NCBI RefSeq assembly: GCF_051014685.1
Contig: NW_027478518.1
Span: 682,001-746,000 of the forward strand
DNA: 64,000 bases
Source: Ptiloglossa arizonensis
Lineage: Eukaryota; Arthropoda; Insecta; Hymenoptera; Colletidae
Direction of reading: 5' to 3'
How positions within the stretch are numbered: position 1 is the first letter of the stretch; each line of letters begins with the position of its first letter. Made by a program: the position numbers and the translations under genes. Below the pieces are notes generated by a model. The model worked only from the letters and a program-made list of their open reading frames with translations. It was not told the DNA's origin and did no database searches. Of this stretch, positions 36,751-49,120 are shown one piece after another.

Positions 36751-39578
36751 CAGAAGTGCGAAAAATTTCTTGTCTTCTCAACCATTTCTTAGCTTCAAAC
36801 TCCCATATCTCGCGAACCGATTGACCTAACCCAAAAATTCCTATTGCATTTGAAAGTAGAAACTCGCCCGATTACAACGGTATGTGTATTTTTCCCTTAG
36901 GCCATTCTGGTTAAGCGATTGGAGCAGCAGAATTGCGAAAAATTTGTCGTCTTGTCAGCCATTTCTTAGCTTCAAACTCCCATATCTCGCGAACGGACTG
37001 ACCTAACCAAAAAGTTCCTATTGCATCTGAAAGTAGAAACTCGCCCGATTACAGGTGTATGTGTGTTTTTTCCCTAGACCATTCTGGTTAAGCGTTTGGA
37101 GCAGCAGAATTGCGAAAAATTTGTTCTCTTCTCAACCATTTCTTAGCTTCAAACTCCCATATCTCGCGAACGGATTGACCTAACCCAAAAATTCCTATTG
37201 CATCTGAAATTAGAAACTCGCCCGATTACAACGGTATGTGTATTTTCTCCCTAGCCCATTCTGGTTAAGCGTTTGGTGCAGCAGAATTGCGAAAATGGTT
37301 GTCTTGTCAACCATTTCTTAACTTCAAAGTCCCATATCTCGCGAACGGATTGACCTAACCCAAAAATTCCTATTGTAACTGAAAGTAGAAACTCGCCCGA
37401 TTACAACGGTATGTGTATTTTTTCCCTAGCCCATTCTGGTTAAGCGTTTGGAGCAGCAGAATTGCGAAAAATTTGTTGTCTTCTCATCCATTTCTTAGCT
37501 TCAAAGTCCCATATCTCGCGAACGAATTGACCTAACCCAAAAATTCCTATTGCATTTGAAAGTAGAAGCTCGCCCGATTACAACGGTATGTGTATTTTTT
37601 CCCTAGCCCATTCTGGTTAAGCGTTTGGAGCAGCAGAATTGCGAAAAATTTCTTGTCTTCTCAACCATTTCTTAGCTTCAAACTCCCATATCTCGCTAAC
37701 GGATTGACCTAACCCAAAAATTCCTATTGCATTTGAAAGTAGAAACTCGCCCGATTACAAGGGTACGTGTATTTTTCCCCTAGGCCATTCTGTTTAAGCG
37801 ATTGGAGCAGCAGAAGTGCGAAAAATTTTTTGCCTTCTCAACCATTCCGTGGCTTCAAACTCCCATATCTCGCGAACGGAATGACCTAACCAAACAATTC
37901 CTATTGCATCTGAAAGTAGAAACTCGCCCGATTACAGCTGTATGTGTGTTTTTTCCCTAGGCCATTCTGCTTAAGCGTTTGGAGCAGCAGAATTGCGAAA
38001 AATTTGTTCTCTTCTGAACCATTTCTTAGCTTCAAACTCCCATATCTCGCGAACGAATTGACCTAACCCAAAAATTCCTATTGCATTTGAAAGTAGAAGC
38101 TCGCCCGATTACAACGGTATGAGTATTTTTCCCCTAGGCCATTCTGGTTAAGCGATTGGAGCAGCAGAATTGCGAAAAATTTGTCGTCTTGTCAGCCATT
38201 TCTTAGCTTCAAAGTCCCATATCTCGCGAACGGATTGACCTAACCCAAAAATTCCTATTGCATTTGAAAGTAGAGACTCGCCCGATTACAAGGGTACGTG
38301 TATTTTTCCCCTAGGCCATTCTGGTTAAGCGATTGGAGCAGCAGAAGTGCGAAAAATTTGTTCTCTTCTCAACCATTTCTTAGCTTCAAACTCCCATATC
38401 TCGCGAACGGATTGACCTAACCCAAAAATTCCTATTGCACTTGAAAGTAGAAGCTTGCCCGATTACAACGGTACGTGTATTTTTCCCCTAGGCCATTCTG
38501 GTTAAGCGATTGGAGCAGCAGAATTGCGAAAAATTTCATGTCTTCTCAACCATTTCTTAGCTTCAAAGTCCCATATCTCGCGAACGGATTGACCTAACCC
38601 AGAAATTCCTATTGCATCTGAAAGTAGAAACTCGCCCGATTACAGCGGTATGTGTATTTTTTCCCCAGGCCATTCTGGTCAAGCGTTTGGAGCAGCAGAA
38701 TTGCGAAAAATTTGTTCTCTTCTCAACCATTTCTTAACTTCAAACTCTCATATCTCGCGAAAGGATTGACCTAACCCAAAAATTCCTATTGCATCTGAAA
38801 TTAGAAACTCGCCCGATTACAACGGTATGTGTATTTTTTCCCTAGGCCATTCTCGTTAAGCGTTTGGAGCAGCAGAATTGCGAAAAATTTTTTGCCTTCT
38901 CAACCATTTCTTGGCTTCAAACTCCCATATCTCGCGAACGGATTGACCTAACCCAAAAATTCCTATTGCATCTGAAAGTAGAAACTCGCCCGGTTACAAC
39001 GGTATGTGTATTTTTTCCCTAGGCCATTCTGGTTAAGCGTTTGGAGCAACAGAATTGCGATAAATTTTTTGCCTTCTCAACCATTTCGTGGCTTCAAACT
39101 CCCATATCTCGCGAACGGATTGACCTAACCCAAAAATTCCTATTGCATCTGAAATTAGAAACTCGCCCGATTACAACGGTATGTGTATTTTCTCCCTAGC
39201 CCATTCTGGTTAAGCGTTTGGTGCAGCAGAATTGCGAAAATGGTTGTCTTGTCAACCATTTCTTAACTTCGAAGTCCCATATCTCGCGAACGGATTGACC
39301 TAACCCAAAGATTCCTATTGTAACTGAAAGTAGAAACTCGCCCGATTACAACGGTATGTGTATTTTTTCCCTAGCCCATTCTGGTTAAGCGTTTGGAGCA
39401 GCAGAATTGCGAAAAATTTGTTGTCTTCTCATCCATTTCTTAGCTTCAAAGTCCCATATCTCGCGAACGAACTGACCGAACCCAAAAATTCCTATTGCAT
39501 TTGAAAGTAGAAGCTCGCCCGATTACAACGGTATGTGTATTTTTCCCCTAGCCCATTCTGGTTAAGCGTTTGGAGCAG
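36751..39578 (+). repeat. 2,828-bp 16-monomer block A-B-C-D-E-(A/I)-J-K-L-M-N-F-G-H-D-E
   Basis: An 883-bp module joined to the second half of the 15-monomer block. The sixth monomer is chimeric: cttgtcttctcaacc of A, then cgctaacgg and caagggta of I (about 37,645-37,760), with gaattgcg instead of A's gaagtgcg. From the attctgtttaag site the sequence repeats 34,961 onward at offset 2,828, indicating a tandem duplication. Private: ctggtcaagcg near 38,678. Confidence 0.85.
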
Positions 39579-41167
39579 CAGAAGTGCGAAAAATTTCTTG
39601 TCTTCTCAACCATTTCTTAGCTTCAAACTCCCATATCTCGCGAACCGATTGACCTAACCCAAAAATTCCTATTGCATTTGAAAGTAGAAACTCGCCCGAT
39701 TACAACGGTATGTGTATTTTTCCCTTAGGCCATTCTGGTTAAGCGATTGGAGCAGCAGAATTGCGAAAAATTTGTCGTCTTGTCAGCCATTTCTTAGCTT
39801 CAAACTCCCATATCTCGCGAACGGACTGACCTAACCAAAAAGTTCCTATTGCATCTGAAAGTAGAAACTCGCCCGATTACAGGTGTATGTGTGTTTTTTC
39901 CCTAGGCCATTCTGGTTAAGCGTTTGGAGCAGCAGAATTGCGAAAAATTTGTTCTCTTCTCAACCATTTCTTAGCTTCAAACTCCCATATCTCGCGAACG
40001 GATTGACCTAACCCAAAAATTCCTATTGCATCTGAAATTAGAAACTCGCCCGATTACAACGGTATGTGTATTTTTTCCCTAGCCCATTCTGGTTAAGCGT
40101 TTGGAGCAGCAGAATTGCGAAAAATTTGTTCTCTTCTCAACCATTTCTTAACTTCAAACTCTCATATCTCGCGAAAGGATTGACCTAACCCAAAAATTCC
40201 TATTGCATCTGAAATTAGAAACTCGCCCGATTACAACGGTATGTGTATTTTTTCCCTAGGCCATTCTCGTTAAGCGTTTGGAGCAGCAGAATTGCGAAAA
40301 ATTTTTTGCCTTCTCAACCATTTCTTGGCTTCAAACTCCCATATCTCGCGAACGGATTGACCTAACCCAAAAATTCCTATTGCATCTGAAAGTAGAAACT
40401 CGCCCGGTTACAACGGTATGTGTATTTTTTCCCTAGGCCATTCTGGTTAAGCGTTTGGAGCAACAGAATTGCGATAAATTTTTTGCCTTCTCAACCATTT
40501 CGTGGCTTCAAACTCCCATATCTCGCGAACGGATTGACCTAACCCAAAAATTCCTATTGCATCTGAAATTAGAAACTCGCCCGATTACAACGGTATGTGT
40601 ATTTTCTCCCTAGCCCATTCTGGTTAAGCGTTTGGTGCAGCAGAATTGCGAAAATGGTTGTCTTGTCAACCATTTCTTAACTTCAAAGTCCCATATCTCG
40701 CGAACGGATTGACCTAACCCAAAAATTCCTATTGTAACTGAAAGTAGAAACTCGCCCGATTACAACGGTATGTGTGTTTTTTCCCTAGGCCATTCTGGTT
40801 AAGCGTTTGGAGCAGCAGAATTGCGAAAAATTTGTTCTCTTCTCAACCATTTCTTAGCTTCAAACTCCCATATCTCGCGAACGGATTGACCTAACCCAAA
40901 AATTCCTATTGCATCTGAAATTAGAAACTCGCCCGATTACAACGGTATGTGTATTTTCTCCCTAGCCCATTCTGGTTAAGCGTTTGGTGCAGCAGAATTG
41001 CGAAAATGGTTGTCTTGTCAACCATTTCTTAACTTCAAAGTCCCATATCTCGCGAACGGATTGACCTAACCCAAAAATTCCTATTGTAACTGAAAGTAGA
41101 AACTCGCCCGATTACAACGGTATGTGTATTTTTTCCCTAGCCCATTCTGGTTAAGCGTTTGGAGCAG
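39579..41167 (+). repeat. 1,589-bp block A-B-C'-F-G-H-(D/B)-C-D
   Basis: Nine monomers, 9 x 177 - 4, consistent with two D deletions. The seventh monomer is a D/B chimera: D 5' part with taactg, then tgtgtgttttttccctagg of B near 40,770. The block ends D directly into A, so the usual E is missing before 41,168. Confidence 0.82.
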
Positions 41168-43820
41168 CAGAAGTGCGAAAAATTTCTTGTCTTCTCAACC
41201 ATTTCTTAGCTTCAAACTCCCATATCTCGCGAACCGATTGACCTAACCCAAAAATTCCTATTGCATTTGAAAGTAGAAACTCGCCCGATTACAACGGTAC
41301 GTGTATTTTTCCCCTAGGCCATTCTGGTTAAGCGATTGGAGCAGCAGAATTGCGAAAAATTTGTCGTCTTGTCAGCCATTTCTTAGCTTCAAAGTCCCAT
41401 ATCTCGCTAACGGATTGACCTAACCCAAAAATTCCTATTGCATTTGAAAGTGGAAACTCGCCCGATTACAAGGGTACGTGTATTTTTCCCCTAGGCCATT
41501 CTGGTTAAGCGATTGGAGCAGCAGAAGTGCGAAAAATTTTTTGCCTTCTCAACCATTCCTTGGCTTCAAACTCCCATATCTCGCGAACGGAATGACCTAA
41601 CCAAACAATTCCTATTGCATCTGAAAGTAGAAACTCGCCCGATTACAGCTGTATGTGTGTTTTTTCCCTAGGCCATTCTGGTTAAGCGTTTGGAGCAGCA
41701 GAATTGCGAAAAATTTGTTCTCTTCTCAACCATTTCTTAGCTTCAAACTCCCATATCTCGCGAACGAATTGACCTAACCCAAAAATTCCTATTGCATTTG
41801 AAAGTAGAAACTCGCCCGATTACAACGGTACGTGTATTTTTCCCCTAGGCCATTCTGGTTAAGCGATTGGAGCAGCAGAATTGCGAAAAATTAGTCGTCT
41901 TGTCAGCCATTTCTTAGCTTCAAAGTCCCATATCTCGCTAACGGATTGACCTAACCCAAAAATTCCTATTGCATTTGAAAGTAGAAACTCGCCCGATTAC
42001 AAGGGTACGTGTATTTTTCCCCTAGGCCATTCTGTTTAAGCGATTGGAGCAGCAGAAGTGCGAAAAATTTTTTGCCTTCTCAACCATTCCTTGGCTTCAA
42101 ACTCCCATATCTCGCGAACGGAATGACCTAACCAAACAATTCCCATTGCATCTGAAAGTAGAAACTCGCCCGATTACAGCTGTATGTGTGTTTTTTCCAT
42201 AGGCCATTCTGCTTAAGCGTTTGGAGCAGCAGAATTGCGAAAAATTTGTTCTCTTCTGAACCATTTCTTAGCTTCAAACTCCCATATCTCGCGAACGAAT
42301 TGACCTAACCCAAAAATTCCTATTGCATTTGAAAGTAGAAGCTCGCCCGATTACAACGGTATGAGTATTTTTCCCCTAGGCCATTCTGGTTAAGCGATTG
42401 GAGCAGCAGAATTGCGAAAAATTTGTCGTCTTGTCAGCCATTTCTTAGCTTCAAAGTCCCATATCTCGCGAACGGATTGACCTAACCCAAAAATTCCTAT
42501 TGCATTTGAAAGTAGAGACTCGCCCGATTACAAGGGTACGTGTATTTTTCCCCTAGGCCATTCTGGTTAAGCGATTGGAGCAGCAGAAGTGCGAAAAATT
42601 TGTTCTCTTCTCAACCATTTCTTAGCTTCAAACTCCCATATCTCGCGAACGGATTGACCTAACCCAAAAATTCCTATTGCACTTGAAAATAGAAGCTTGC
42701 CCGATTACAACGGTACGTGTATTTTTCCCCTAGGCCATTCTGGTTAAGCGATTGGAGCAGCAGAATTGCGAAAAATTTCATGTCTTCTCAACCATTTCTT
42801 AGCTTCAAAGTCCCATATCTCGCGAACGGATTGACCTAACCCAGAAATTCCTATTGCATCTGAAAGTAGAAACTCGCCCGATTACAGCGGTATGTGTATT
42901 TTTTCCCCAGGCCATTCTGGTTAAGCGTTTGGAGCAGCAGAATTGCGAAAAATTTGTTCTCTTCTCAACCATTTCTTAACTTCAAACTCTCATATCTCGC
43001 GAAAGGATTGACCTAACCCAAAAATTCCTATTGCATCTGAAATTAGAAACTCGCCCGATTACAACGGTATGTGTATTTTTTCCCTAGGCCATTCTCGTTA
43101 AGCGTTTGGAGCAGCAGAATTGCGAAAAATTTTTTGCCTTCTCAACCATTTCTTGGCTTCAAACTCCCATATCTCGCGAACGGATTGACCTAACCCAAAA
43201 ATTCCTATTGCATCTGAAAGTAGAAACTCGCCCGGTTACAACGGTATGTGTATTTTTTCCCTAGGCCATTCTGGTTAAGCGTTTGGAGCAACAGAATTGC
43301 GCTAAATTTTTTGCCTTCTCAACCATTTCGTGGCTTCAAACTCCCATATCTCGCGAACGGATTGACCTAACCCAAAAATTCCTATTGCATCTGAAATTAG
43401 AAACTCGCCCGATTACAACGGTATGTGTATTTTCTCCCTAGCCCATTCTGGTTAAGCGTTTGGTGCAGCAAAATTGCGAAAATGGTTGTCTTGTCAACCA
43501 TTTCTTAACTTCAAAGTCCCATATCTCGCGAACGGATTGACCTAACCCAAAAATTCCTATTGTAACTGAAAGTAGAAACTCGCCCGATTACAACGGTATG
43601 TGTATTTTTTCCCTAGCCCATTCTGGTTAAGCGTTTGGAGCAGCAGAATTGCGAAAAATTTGTTGTCTTCTCATCCATTTCTTAGCTTCAAAGTCCCATA
43701 TCTCGCGAACGAATTGACCGAACCCAAAAATTCCTATTGCATTTGAAAGTAGAAGCTCGCCCGATTACAACGGTATGTGTATTTTTCCCCTAGCCCATTC
43801 TGGTTAAGCGTTTGGAGCAG
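41168..43820 (+). repeat. 2,653-bp 15-monomer HOR block, copy 2
   Basis: Same order and length as 34,098-36,750. Private changes: aaattagtcgtc (41,892), attcccattgc (42,143), tccataggcc (42,198), cttctgaacc (42,254; shared with 38,013 and 45,259), gaaaatagaagc (42,685), gcgctaaat (43,300), gcagcaaaattg (43,467). Confidence 0.88.
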
Positions 43821-44703
43821 CAGAAGTGCGAAAAATTTCTTGTCTTCTCAACCATTTCTTAGCTTCAAACTCCCATATCTCGCGAACCGATTGACCTAAC
43901 CCAAAAATTCCTATTGCATTTGAAAGTAGAAACTCGCCCGATTACAACGGTATGTGTATTTTTCCCTTAGGCCATTCTGGTTAAGCGATTGGAGCAGCAG
44001 AATTGCGAAAAATTTGTCGTCTTGTCAGCCATTTCTTAGCTTCAAACTCCCATATCTCGCGAACGGACTGACCTAACCAAAAAGTTCCTATTGCATCTGA
44101 AAGTAGAAACTCGCCCGATTACAGGTGTATGTGTGTTTTTTCCCTAGGCCATTCTGGTTAAGCGTTTGGAGCAGCAGAATTGCGAAAAATTTGTTCTCTT
44201 CTCAACCATTTCTTAGCTTCAAACTCCCATATCTCGCGAACGGATTGACCTAACCCAAAAATTCCTATTGCATCTGAAATTAGAAACTCGCCCGATTACA
44301 ACGGTATGTGTATTTTCTCCCTAGCCCATTCTGGTTAAGCGTTTGGTGCAGCAGAATTGCGAAAATGGTTGTCTTGTCAACCATTTCTTAACTTCAAAGT
44401 CCCATATCTCGCGAACGGATTGACCTAACCCAAAAATTCCTATTGTAACTGAAAGTAGAAACTCGCCCGATTACAACGGTATGTGTATTTTCTCCCTAGC
44501 CCATTCTGGTTAAGCGTTTGGAGCAGCAGAATTGCGAAAAATTTGTTGTCTTCTCATCCATTTCTTAGCTTCAAAGTCCCATATCTCGCGAACGAATTGA
44601 CCTAACCCAAAAATTCCTGTTGCATTTGAAAGTAGAAGCTCGCCCGATTACAACGGTATGTGTATTTTTTCCCTAGCCCATTCTGGTTAAGCGTTTGGAG
44701 CAG
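43821..44703 (+). repeat. 883-bp HOR unit A-B-C-D-E
   Basis: Bounded by cagaagtgcg at 43,821 and 44,704. D ends in ctccctagccc and E has cctgttgc, as in the units at 17,288 and 48,238. Confidence 0.9.
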
Positions 44704-46648
44704 CAGAAGTGCGAAAAATTTGTTCTCTTCTCAACCATTTCTTAGCTTCAAACTCCCATATCTCGCGAACGAATTGACCTAACCCAAAAATTCCTATTGC
44801 ATTTGAAAGTAGAAACTCGCCCGATTACAACGGTATGTGTATTTTTCCCCTAGGCCATTCTGGTTAAGCGATTGGAGCAGCAGAATTGCGAAAAATTTGT
44901 CGTCTTGTCAGCCATTTCTTAGCTTCAAAGTCCCATATCTCGCTAACGGATTGACCTAACCCAAAAATTCCTATTGCATTTGAAAGTAGAAACTCGCCCG
45001 ATTACAAGGGTACGTGTATTTTTCCCCTAGGCCATTCTGTTTAAGCGATTGGAGCAGCAGAAGTGCGAAAAATTTTTTGCCTTCTCAACCATTCCTTGGC
45101 TTCAAACTCCCATATCTCGCGAACGGAATGACCTAACCAAACAATTCCTATTGCATCTGAAAGTAGAAACTCGCCCGATTACAGCTGTATGTGTGTTTTT
45201 TCCCTAGGCCATTCTGCTTAAGCGTTTGGAGCAGCAGAATTGCGAAAAATTTGTTCTCTTCTGAACCATTTCTTAGCTTCAAACTCCCATATCTCGCGAA
45301 CGAATTGACCTAACCCAAAAATTCCTATTGCATTTGAAAGTAGAAGCTCGCCCGATTACAACGGTATGAGTATTTTTCCCCTAGGCCATTCTGGTTAAGC
45401 GATTGGAGCAGCAGAATTGCGAAAAATTTGTCGTCTTGTCAGCCATTTCTTAGCTTCAAAGTCCCATATCTCGCGAACGGATTGACCTAACCCAAAAATT
45501 CCTATTGCATTTGAAAGTAGAGACTCGCCCGATTACAAGGGTACGTGTATCTTTCCCCTAGGCCATTCTGGTTAAGCGATTGGAGCAGCAGAATTGCGAA
45601 AAATTTCATGTCTTCTCAACCATTTCTTAGCTTCAAAGTCCCATATCTCGCGAACGGATTGACCTAACCCAGAAATTCCTATTGCATCTGAAAGTAGAAA
45701 CTCGCCCGATTACAGCGGTATGTGTATTTTTTCCCCAGGCCATTCTGGTTAAGCGTTTGGAGCAGCAGAATTGCGAAAAATTTGTTCTCTTCTCAACCAT
45801 TTCTTAACTTCAAACTCTCATATCTCGCGAAAGGATTGACCTAACCCAAAAATTCCTATTGCATCTGAAATTAGAAACTCGCCCGATTACAACGGTATGT
45901 GTATTTTTTCCCTAGGCCATTCTCGTTAAGCGTTTGGAGCAGCAGAATTGCGAAAAATTTTTTGCCTTCTCAACCATTTCTTGGCTTCAAACTCCCATAT
46001 CTCGCGAACGGATTGACCTAACCCAAAAATTCCTATTGCATCTGAAAGTAGAAACTCGCCCGGTTACAACGGTATGTGTATTTTTTCCCTAGGCCATTCT
46101 GGTTAAGCGTTTGGAGCAACAGAATTGCGATAAATTTTTTGCCTTCTCAACCATTTCGTGGCTTCAAACTCCCATATCTCGCGAACGGATTGACCTAACC
46201 CAAAAATTCCTATTGCATCTGAAATTAGAAACTCGCCCGATTACAACGGTATGTGTATTTTCTCCCTAGCCCATTCTGGTTAAGCGTTTGGTGCAGCAGA
46301 ATTGCGAAAATGGTTGTCTTGTCAACCATTTCTTAACTTCAAAGTCCCATATCTCGCGAACGGATTGACCTAACCCAAAAATTCCTATTGTAACTGAAAG
46401 TAGAAACTCGCCCGATTACAACGGTATGTGTATTTTTTCCCTAGCCCATTCTGGTTAAGCGTTTGGAGCAGCAGAATTGCGAAAAATTTGTTGTCTTCTC
46501 ATCCATTTCTTAGCTTCAAAGTCCCATATCTCGCGAACGAATTGACCGAACCCAAAAATTCCTATTGCATTTGAAAGTAGAAGCTCGCCCGATTACAACG
46601 GTATGTGTATTTTTCCCCTAGCCCATTCTGGTTAAGCGTTTGGAGCAG
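44704..46648 (+). repeat. 1,945-bp 11-monomer block K-I-J-K-L-N-F-G-H-D-E
   Basis: The length is 11 x 177 - 2. It starts with gaagtgcg joined to a K-type body (ttctcttctcaacc, cgaattg), an A/K fusion. M is missing between L and N. The attctgtttaag and attctgcttaag markers recur 3,005 bp after those at 42.0-42.2 kb, so part of this block is another copy of the 15-monomer block. Private: tatctttcccc near 45,549. Confidence 0.83.
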
Positions 46649-48237
46649 CAGAAGTGCGAAAAATTTCTTGTCTTCTCAACCATTTCTTAGCTTCAAACTC
46701 CCATATCTCGCGAACCGATTGACCTAACCCAAAAATTCCTATTGCATTTGAAAGTAGAAACTCGCCCGATTACAACGGTATGTGTATTTTTCCCTTAGGC
46801 CATTCTGGTTAAGCGATTGGAGCAGCAGAATTGCGAAAAATTTGTCGTCTTGTCAGCCATTTCTTAGCTTCAAACTCCCATATCTCGCGAACGGACTGAC
46901 CTAACCAAAAAGTTCCTATTGCATCTGAAAGTAGAAACTCGCCCGATTACAGGTGTATGTGTGTTTTTTCCCTAGGCCATTCTGGTTAAGCGTTTGGAGC
47001 AGCAGAATTGCGAAAAATTTGTTCTCTTCTCAACCATTTCTTAGCTTCAAACTCCCATATCTCGCGAACGGATTGACCTAACCCAAAAATTCCTATTGCA
47101 TCTGAAATTAGAAACTCGCCCGATTACAACGGTATGTGTATTTTCTCCCTAGCCCATTCTGGTTAAGCGTTTGGTGCAGCAGAATTGCGAAAATGGTTGT
47201 CTTGTCAACCATTTCTTAACTTCAAAGTCCCATATCTCGCGAACGGATTGACCTAACCCAAAAATTCCTATTGTAACTGAAAGTAGAAACTCGCCCGATT
47301 ACAACGGTATGTGTATTTTTTCCCCAGGCCATTCTGGTTAAGCGTTTGGAGCAGCAGAATTGCGAAAAATTTGTTCTCTTCTCAACCATTTCTTAACTTC
47401 AAACTCTCATATCTCGCGAAAGGATTGACCTAACCCAAAAATTCCTATTGCATCTGAAATTAGAAACTCGCCCGATTACAACGGTATGTGTATTTTTTCC
47501 CTAGGCCATTCTCGTTAAGCGTTTGGAGCAGCAGAATTGCGAAAAATTTTTTGCCTTCTCAACCATTTCTTGGCTTCAAACTCCCATATCTCGCGAACGG
47601 ATTGACCTAACCCAAAAATTCCTATTGCATCTGAAAGTAGAAACTCGCCCGGTTACAACGGTATGTGTATTTTTTCCCTAGGCCATTCTGGTTAAGCGTT
47701 TGGAGCAACAGAATTGCGATAAATTTTTTGCCTTCTCAACCATTTCGTGGCTTCAAACTCCCATATCTCGCGAACGGATTGACCTAACCCAAAAATTCCT
47801 ATTGCATCTGAAATTAGAAACTCGCCCGATTACAACGGTATGTGTATTTTCTCCCTAGCCCATTCTGGTTAAGCGTTTGGTGCAGCAGAATTGCGAAAAT
47901 GGTTGTCTTGTCAACCATTTCTTAACTTCAAAGTCCCATATCTCGCGAACGGATTGACCTAACCCAAAAATTCCTATTGTAACTGAAAGTAGAAACTCGC
48001 CCGATTACAACGGTATGTGTATTTTTTCCCTAGCCCATTCTGGTTAAGCGTTTGGAGCAGCAGAATTGCGAAAAATTTGTTGTCTTCTCATCCATTTCTT
48101 AGCTTCAAAGTCCCATATCTCGCGAACGAATTGACCGAACCCAAAAATTCCTATTGCATTTGAAAGTAGAAGCTCGCCCGATTACAACGGTATGTGTATT
48201 TTTCCCCTAGCCCATTCTGGTTAAGCGTTTGGAGCAG
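46649..48237 (+). repeat. 1,589-bp block A-B-C-(D/N)-F-G-H-D-E
   Basis: Nine monomers with two D deletions. The fourth is a D/N chimera: taactg of D followed by ttccccagg of N or E' near 47,327, leading into F. Confidence 0.83.
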
Positions 48238-49120
48238 CAGAAGTGCGAAAAATTTCTTGTCTTCTCAACCATTTCTTAGCTTCAAACTCCCATATCTCGC
48301 GAACCGATTGACCTAACCCAAAAATTCCTATTGCATTTGAAAGTAGAAACTCGCACGATTACAACGGTATGTGTATTTTTCCCTTAGGCCATTCTGGTTA
48401 AGCGATTGGAGCAGCAGAATTGCGAAAAATTTGTCGTCTTGTCAGCCATTTCTTAGCTTCAAACTCCCATATCTCGCGAACGGACTGACCTAACCAAAAA
48501 GTTCCTATTGCATCTGAAAGTAGAAACTCGCCCGATTACAGGTGTATGTGTGTTTTTTCCCTAGGCCATTCTGGTTAAGCGTTTGGAGCAGCAGAATTGC
48601 GAAAAATTTGTTCTCTTCTCAACCATTTCTTAGCTTCAAACTCCCATATCTCGCGAACGGATTGACCTAACCCAAAAATTCCTATTGCATCTGAAATTAG
48701 AAACTCGCCCGATTACAACGGTATGTGTATTTTCTCCCTAGCCCATTCTGGTTAAGCGTTTGGTGCAGCAGAATTGCGAAAATGGTTGTCTTGTCAACCA
48801 TTTCTTAACTTCAAAGTCCCATATCTCGCGAACGGATTGACCTAACCCAAAAATTCCTATTGTAACTGAAAGTAGAAACTCGCCCGATTACAACGGTATG
48901 TGTATTTTCTCCCTAGCCCATTCTGGTTAAGCGTTTGGAGCAGCAGAATTGCGAAAAATTTGTTGTCCTCTCATCCATTTCTTAGCTTCAAAGTCCCATA
49001 TCTCGCGAACGAATTGACCTAACCCAAAAATTCCTGTTGCATTTGAAAGTAGAAGCTCGCCCGATTACAACGGTATGTGTATTTTTTCCCTAGCCCATTC
49101 TGGTTAAGCGTTTGGAGCAG
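48238..49120 (+). repeat. 883-bp HOR unit A-B-C-D-E, last clean copy
   Basis: Bounded by cagaagtgcg at 48,238 and 49,121. Private or rare: actcgcacgatt (48,351) and gttgtcctctcatcc (48,963), the latter shared with 56,923 and 62,046. Matches 17,288-18,170 at offset 30,950 with several substitutions. Confidence 0.9.
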
